Source of the DNA: Paraburkholderia sartisoli
Lineage (GTDB): Bacteria > Pseudomonadota > Gammaproteobacteria > Burkholderiales > Burkholderiaceae
Assembly (NCBI RefSeq): GCF_900107685.1
Contig: NZ_FNRQ01000001.1
Location: 62,001-126,000 of the forward strand
Direction: 5' to 3'
Length of the DNA stretch: 64,000 nucleotides
Shown here: one piece after another, positions 61,452 through 64,000 of the stretch
Numbering within the stretch: the stretch's first letter is position 1
Layout of the letters: the number at the start of each line of letters is the position of its first letter
Notes under the pieces: model-generated
What the model saw: the letters and a program-made list of their open reading frames with translations, nothing else
What the model was told of the DNA's origin: nothing
Databases searched by the model: none
Position numbers and translations under genes: made by a program

Positions 61452-61466
61452 ACCGGCGCCCGTGCG

Positions 61467-62111
61467 TTACATCTTCTTCGCGCGGATCTGTGCGATGAGG
61501 TAATCCAGCACCTGGATCGTGCCCGGCAGGCTGTCGGTCGCGGCCGGGCCGGTTTCATACTTGCCCTGCACGGCGAGCGTCGGCACGCCTTCGATCTTGT
61601 AGGCGTCGAGCAGCTTCTTGTCGCGTTGCAGTTCGCTCTGCGTCGAGAACGAGTTGTACGCGTCCATGTACTTCTTCGGATCGACGCCGTTCTTCGCGAG
61701 GAATTTCGACTGATCTTCCGGCGTCAGCAGGTAGTTCTTGTTGACGTGGATTTCGTTGAAGATCTTCGGCGTGAGCTGCTGCGCGAGACCGAGCGCGTCG
61801 AGTGCGTGATACATCCTCGAGTGCGGAATGAAGTCGTCGCGGAAGGCGACCGGCACGCGCTTGAAGACGACATCCGGACCCTGCTTCTTGATCCACGCTT
61901 CGAGGAACGGGTCGAATTCATTGCAGTGCGGGCAGCCGTACCAGAAGAATTCGGTGACTTCGATCTTGCCGGCCGGCACTTCGACCGGTTGCGGCGAGGC
62001 GAGCACCGTGTAGTCCTTGCCGGAGACCGGCGCGGCGGGCGAAGCCTCCGCAGCGCCAGCGGCCACGAGGCCGAGCGAGAGAAAGAGAATGCCGAGTAGT
62101 TTTTTGATCAT
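61467..62111 (-). CDS. dsbA: thiol:disulfide interchange protein DsbA
   Basis: This periplasmic oxidase introduces disulfide bonds into exported proteins and is recycled by DsbB. The 214-residue product has a signal peptide (MIKKLLGILFLSLGLVAAGAAEA), the active-site CPHC at residues 60-63 (FFWYGCPHCNEF), and the cis-proline loop GVPTLAV. The helical insertion lies between. It is 43 bases downstream of the SPOR gene. Confidence 0.96.
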   Translation of the reverse strand: MIKKLLGILFLSLGLVAAGAAEASPAAPVSGKDYTVLASPQPVEVPAGKIEVTEFFWYGCPHCNEFDPFLEAWIKKQGPDVVFKRVPVAFRDDFIPHSRMYHALDALGLAQQLTPKIFNEIHVNKNYLLTPEDQSKFLAKNGVDPKKYMDAYNSFSTQSELQRDKKLLDAYKIEGVPTLAVQGKYETGPAATDSLPGTIQVLDYLIAQIRAKKM

Positions 62112-62154
62112 GTTGTGTGTTGACCTGTGAAGGCGGAATGACGTTGGCCCGTGG

Positions 62155-62916
62155 TTACTGTCGGGTGAAGCGGATCACGGCGGTGTCCACTCCAGCATCA
62201 GACAGCCGCTGGCGTGTTGTGTTCATATCCTCGAATTTCGAGAACGGCCCGATACGTACGCGATAGTACGTGACGCCGCCCGCATCGCGCTGCGTGACCT
62301 TCGACTCGAAACCCTGGAAGCCAAGACGCGCGCGCTGCTGCTCGGCGTCGGCGGCTGTCTTGTAGGCGCCGACCTGCAGGAAATAGCCGGTGTTCGCTTC
62401 CGCGGCGGAAGGCGTGGAGCCTGGCTTCGCGTTCGCCTCAGCCGGTTTCGGCGCCGACGTCGCGGTGCCCGCGGTTGCGCCCGAAGGTTGCGGCTTCTTG
62501 CCAGGCGTCGCGCTGGTGCCGTTGTCGGCCGCGGCCTTCGGCGGCACGGCGACGCCGTTCGCGTTCGAAGGCGGCACCTCGACGATCTGCGGCTCTTCGA
62601 GCAGGCCCGACGACTGCGTCTGGTTGGTCGTCTGGCCGGGCGCGGTGTTCGGCGGCGCGGGCTGGGCGGCCTGCGGCACAGGCTGCCCCGGCGTCTTGCC
62701 CTGCAGCGGACGGTTCGGATCGTATTGCGGCTGGCTTGCGCCGGCGTCGGATGCGGCGGGCGGCGCGACTTTCGAGACAAATGGCGTGGGCGCGCGCGTG
62801 ATATAGAGCGCCACCACCACCGCGATCGCGAGACCTACGATGAGGCCCAGCACGATGCCGAGGAACGTGCCCCCGGACTGCTTTGACTGCTTCGTTGTGC
62901 GGCGTGGTTGTGCCAT
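62155..62916 (-). CDS. SPOR-domain, FtsN-like membrane protein
   Basis: The 253-residue product has a short basic cytoplasmic end (MAQPRRTTKQSKQ), one membrane helix (about residues 17-39), a long Pro/Ala-rich periplasmic linker, and a C-terminal SPOR domain (about residues 175-253: GYFLQVGAYKTAADAEQQRARLG to RVRIGPFSKFEDMN). SPOR domains bind denuded septal glycan, so a cell division role is likely. AGGTG precedes the ATG at 62916. It lies between argS and dsbA, a constant arrangement in Burkholderiales. Confidence 0.95.
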   Translation of the reverse strand: MAQPRRTTKQSKQSGGTFLGIVLGLIVGLAIAVVVALYITRAPTPFVSKVAPPAASDAGASQPQYDPNRPLQGKTPGQPVPQAAQPAPPNTAPGQTTNQTQSSGLLEEPQIVEVPPSNANGVAVPPKAAADNGTSATPGKKPQPSGATAGTATSAPKPAEANAKPGSTPSAAEANTGYFLQVGAYKTAADAEQQRARLGFQGFESKVTQRDAGGVTYYRVRIGPFSKFEDMNTTRQRLSDAGVDTAVIRFTRQ

Positions 62917-63010
62917 CGTCTGAATCACCTGCCAGAGAAATGAGTCTAGAAAAGAGTCTGCAACGACCGTCGATTATAACGACGGCCGCACACAAGTCGC
63001 ACTGCGCCGC

Positions 63011-64000
63011 TTACATCTTTTCGGGCGCTGAAACGCCGATCGTCGCGAGGCCGTTGGCCAGCACCTGGCGCGTCGCGGCGAGAAGCGCCGCGCGCGCGTT
63101 GCGGGCCGCTTCGTCGTCGACCAGCACGCGTTCGGCGCGGTCATTGTAGAACGAGTGAAATTCACCCGCGAGATCGCGCAGGTAGAACGCCACCGCGTGC
63201 GGCGCGAGTTCATTCGCGGCGTGTTCGAGCATGTCCGGGAATTCGGCGATCTTCTGCAGGAGCGCGAGCGAGCGCTCCGTGACGAGCGGCGAAACGTCGG
63301 CCGTCGGCAGGATGGCCTCGTCGGCGTTGTAGCGCGACTTCCATTCGTTCAGCACCGAGCAGATCCGCGCATGCGCGTACTGCACGTAGTACACCGGGTT
63401 TTCGTCGCTCTGCTTCAACGCGAGGTCGACGTCGAACACGAATTCCGTGTCGGCCTTGCGCGAGATCAGGAAGAAGCGCACGGCGTCGCGGCCGCGGCGG
63501 ATCGTCTCTTCGTCGAGCAGGTCCGGCGACACTTCGGTGCCCGGCGTCGCGCCGCCCGACCATTCGATCAGGTCGCGCACCGTCACGTAGCTGCCCGCGC
63601 GCTTCGAGATCTTCACCTCGGCGCCGTCGCGCATCACGGTGACCATCTTGTGCAGGATGTAGTCGGGATAGCCCTTCGGGATGCCGATGCCGAGCCCCTG
63701 CAGGCCGGCGCGCACGCGCGCGATCGTGCCGTGGTGATCCGAGCCCTGCACGTTGATGACCTTCGTGAAGCCGCGTTCCCACTTCGCGACGTGATACGCG
63801 ACGTCCGGCACGAAGTACGTGTACGTGCCGTCGGTCTTGCGCATCACGCGGTCCTTGTCGTCGCCGTCGTCGGTGGTGCGCAGCCACAGCGCGCCCTCCT
63901 GGTCGTACGTCTTGCCGGCGGCGACGAGTGCCTCGACCGTCTTTTCGACGCGACCTTCCTTGTACAGCGACGATTCCAGATAGTACTGGTCGAACTTCAC
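63011..64000 (-). CDS. argS: arginyl-tRNA synthetase, partial (N-terminus outside the window)
   Basis: The enzyme charges tRNA-Arg. Only the last 329 or so residues are present, and the frame runs off the right edge, so the start is not in the window. Visible parts are the catalytic-domain stretch [15 protein letters not shown], the KMSKS-loop equivalent [31 protein letters not shown] at the junction, and the DALR anticodon-binding domain ending [14 protein letters not shown]. It begins the argS-SPOR-dsbA-SDR run. Confidence 0.97.
   Translation of the reverse strand: MKFDQYYLESSLYKEGRVEKTVEALVAAGKTYDQEGALWLRTTDDGDDKDRVMRKTDGTYTYFVPDVAYHVAKWERGFTKVINVQGSDHHGTIARVRAGLQGLGIGIPKGYPDYILHKMVTVMRDGAEVKISKRAGSYVTVRDLIEWSGGATPGTEVSPDLLDEETIRRGRDAVRFFLISRKADTEFVFDVDLALKQSDENPVYYVQYAHARICSVLNEWKSRYNADEAILPTADVSPLVTERSLALLQKIAEFPDMLEHAANELAPHAVAFYLRDLAGEFHSFYNDRAERVLVDDEAARNARAALLAATRQVLANGLATIGVSAPEKM

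Overview
The window is high-GC DNA with dense, mostly operonic genes. The gene content matches a Burkholderiales bacterium of the Burkholderia/Paraburkholderia/Caballeronia group: a bioA-bioF-bioD-bioB operon, argS followed by a SPOR protein and dsbA, aceK followed by a carbonic anhydrase and a thiolase, a Gram-negative porin with a C-terminal Phe, an NCS2 pyrimidine permease, and the CTACTTTTCTTTG hairpin repeat scattered through genomes of that group. I see no rRNA, tRNA, CRISPR array, prophage or intact insertion sequence. The piece looks like ordinary chromosome with a few accessory islands.

Layout. 1-4.1 kb: long-form dihydroxy-acid dehydratase (ilvD), a cluster of very small ORFs ending in a DUF6900-type gene, then a DUF2239 gene behind a strong promoter. 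4.4-12.4 kb: methyl-accepting chemotaxis protein, a GST gene divergent from a TetR regulator with a shared operator-like site, a RutG-like permease, a CPA1 Na+/H+ antiporter and an EAL c-di-GMP protein. 12.6-16.2 kb: a compact two-partner secretion pair (TpsB then a short TpsA). 16.3-20.8 kb: a fused indolepyruvate ferredoxin oxidoreductase and two small conserved proteins. 20.9-24.1 kb: a sugar operon (LacI regulator, N-acylglucosamine 2-epimerase-like isomerase, PfkB kinase). 24.4-35.2 kb: EAL-CBS-GGDEF protein, SBF-like transporter, porin, LysR regulator, nitronate monooxygenase divergent from a fluoroacetate-dehalogenase-type hydrolase, and an Lrp regulator divergent from an EamA exporter.

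35.5-40.1 kb is a seven-gene minus-strand cluster (VOC protein, GhrA-like reductase, HMG-CoA lyase, YbaK deacylase, DUF1289, MaoC, metallo-beta-lactamase). Its last four genes are joined by ATGA overlaps. 40.3-43.2 kb holds a small serine hydrolase, a tail-anchored coiled-coil protein built from two kinds of tandem repeat, and an orphan sulfate-binding protein. 43.3-47.7 kb is the biotin operon. 47.7-48.9 kb is a non-coding repeat region with a 118-bp near-perfect inverted repeat. 48.9-58.7 kb holds a secreted hydrolase and a run of ychJ, acyl-CoA dehydrogenase, SDR, thiolase, carbonic anhydrase, aceK and a LiuR-like MerR regulator, the last divergent from a metallo-hydrolase. 58.8-64.0 kb holds an orphan peptide-binding protein and the argS-SPOR-dsbA-SDR run; argS is cut by the window edge.

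Themes. HMG-CoA lyase, acyl-CoA dehydrogenase, thiolase, AceK and the LiuR-like regulator fit branched-chain and fatty acid breakdown feeding acetyl-CoA into the glyoxylate/TCA branch point. Many regulators lie beside the genes they probably control, and several intergenic palindromes suggest operators. I did not find a clearly new multigene system. The features most worth attention are the two-mode repeat coiled-coil protein, the short TpsA, the large inverted repeat, the small-ORF cluster at 2.5-3.2 kb and the palindrome between the dehalogenase and nitronate monooxygenase genes.
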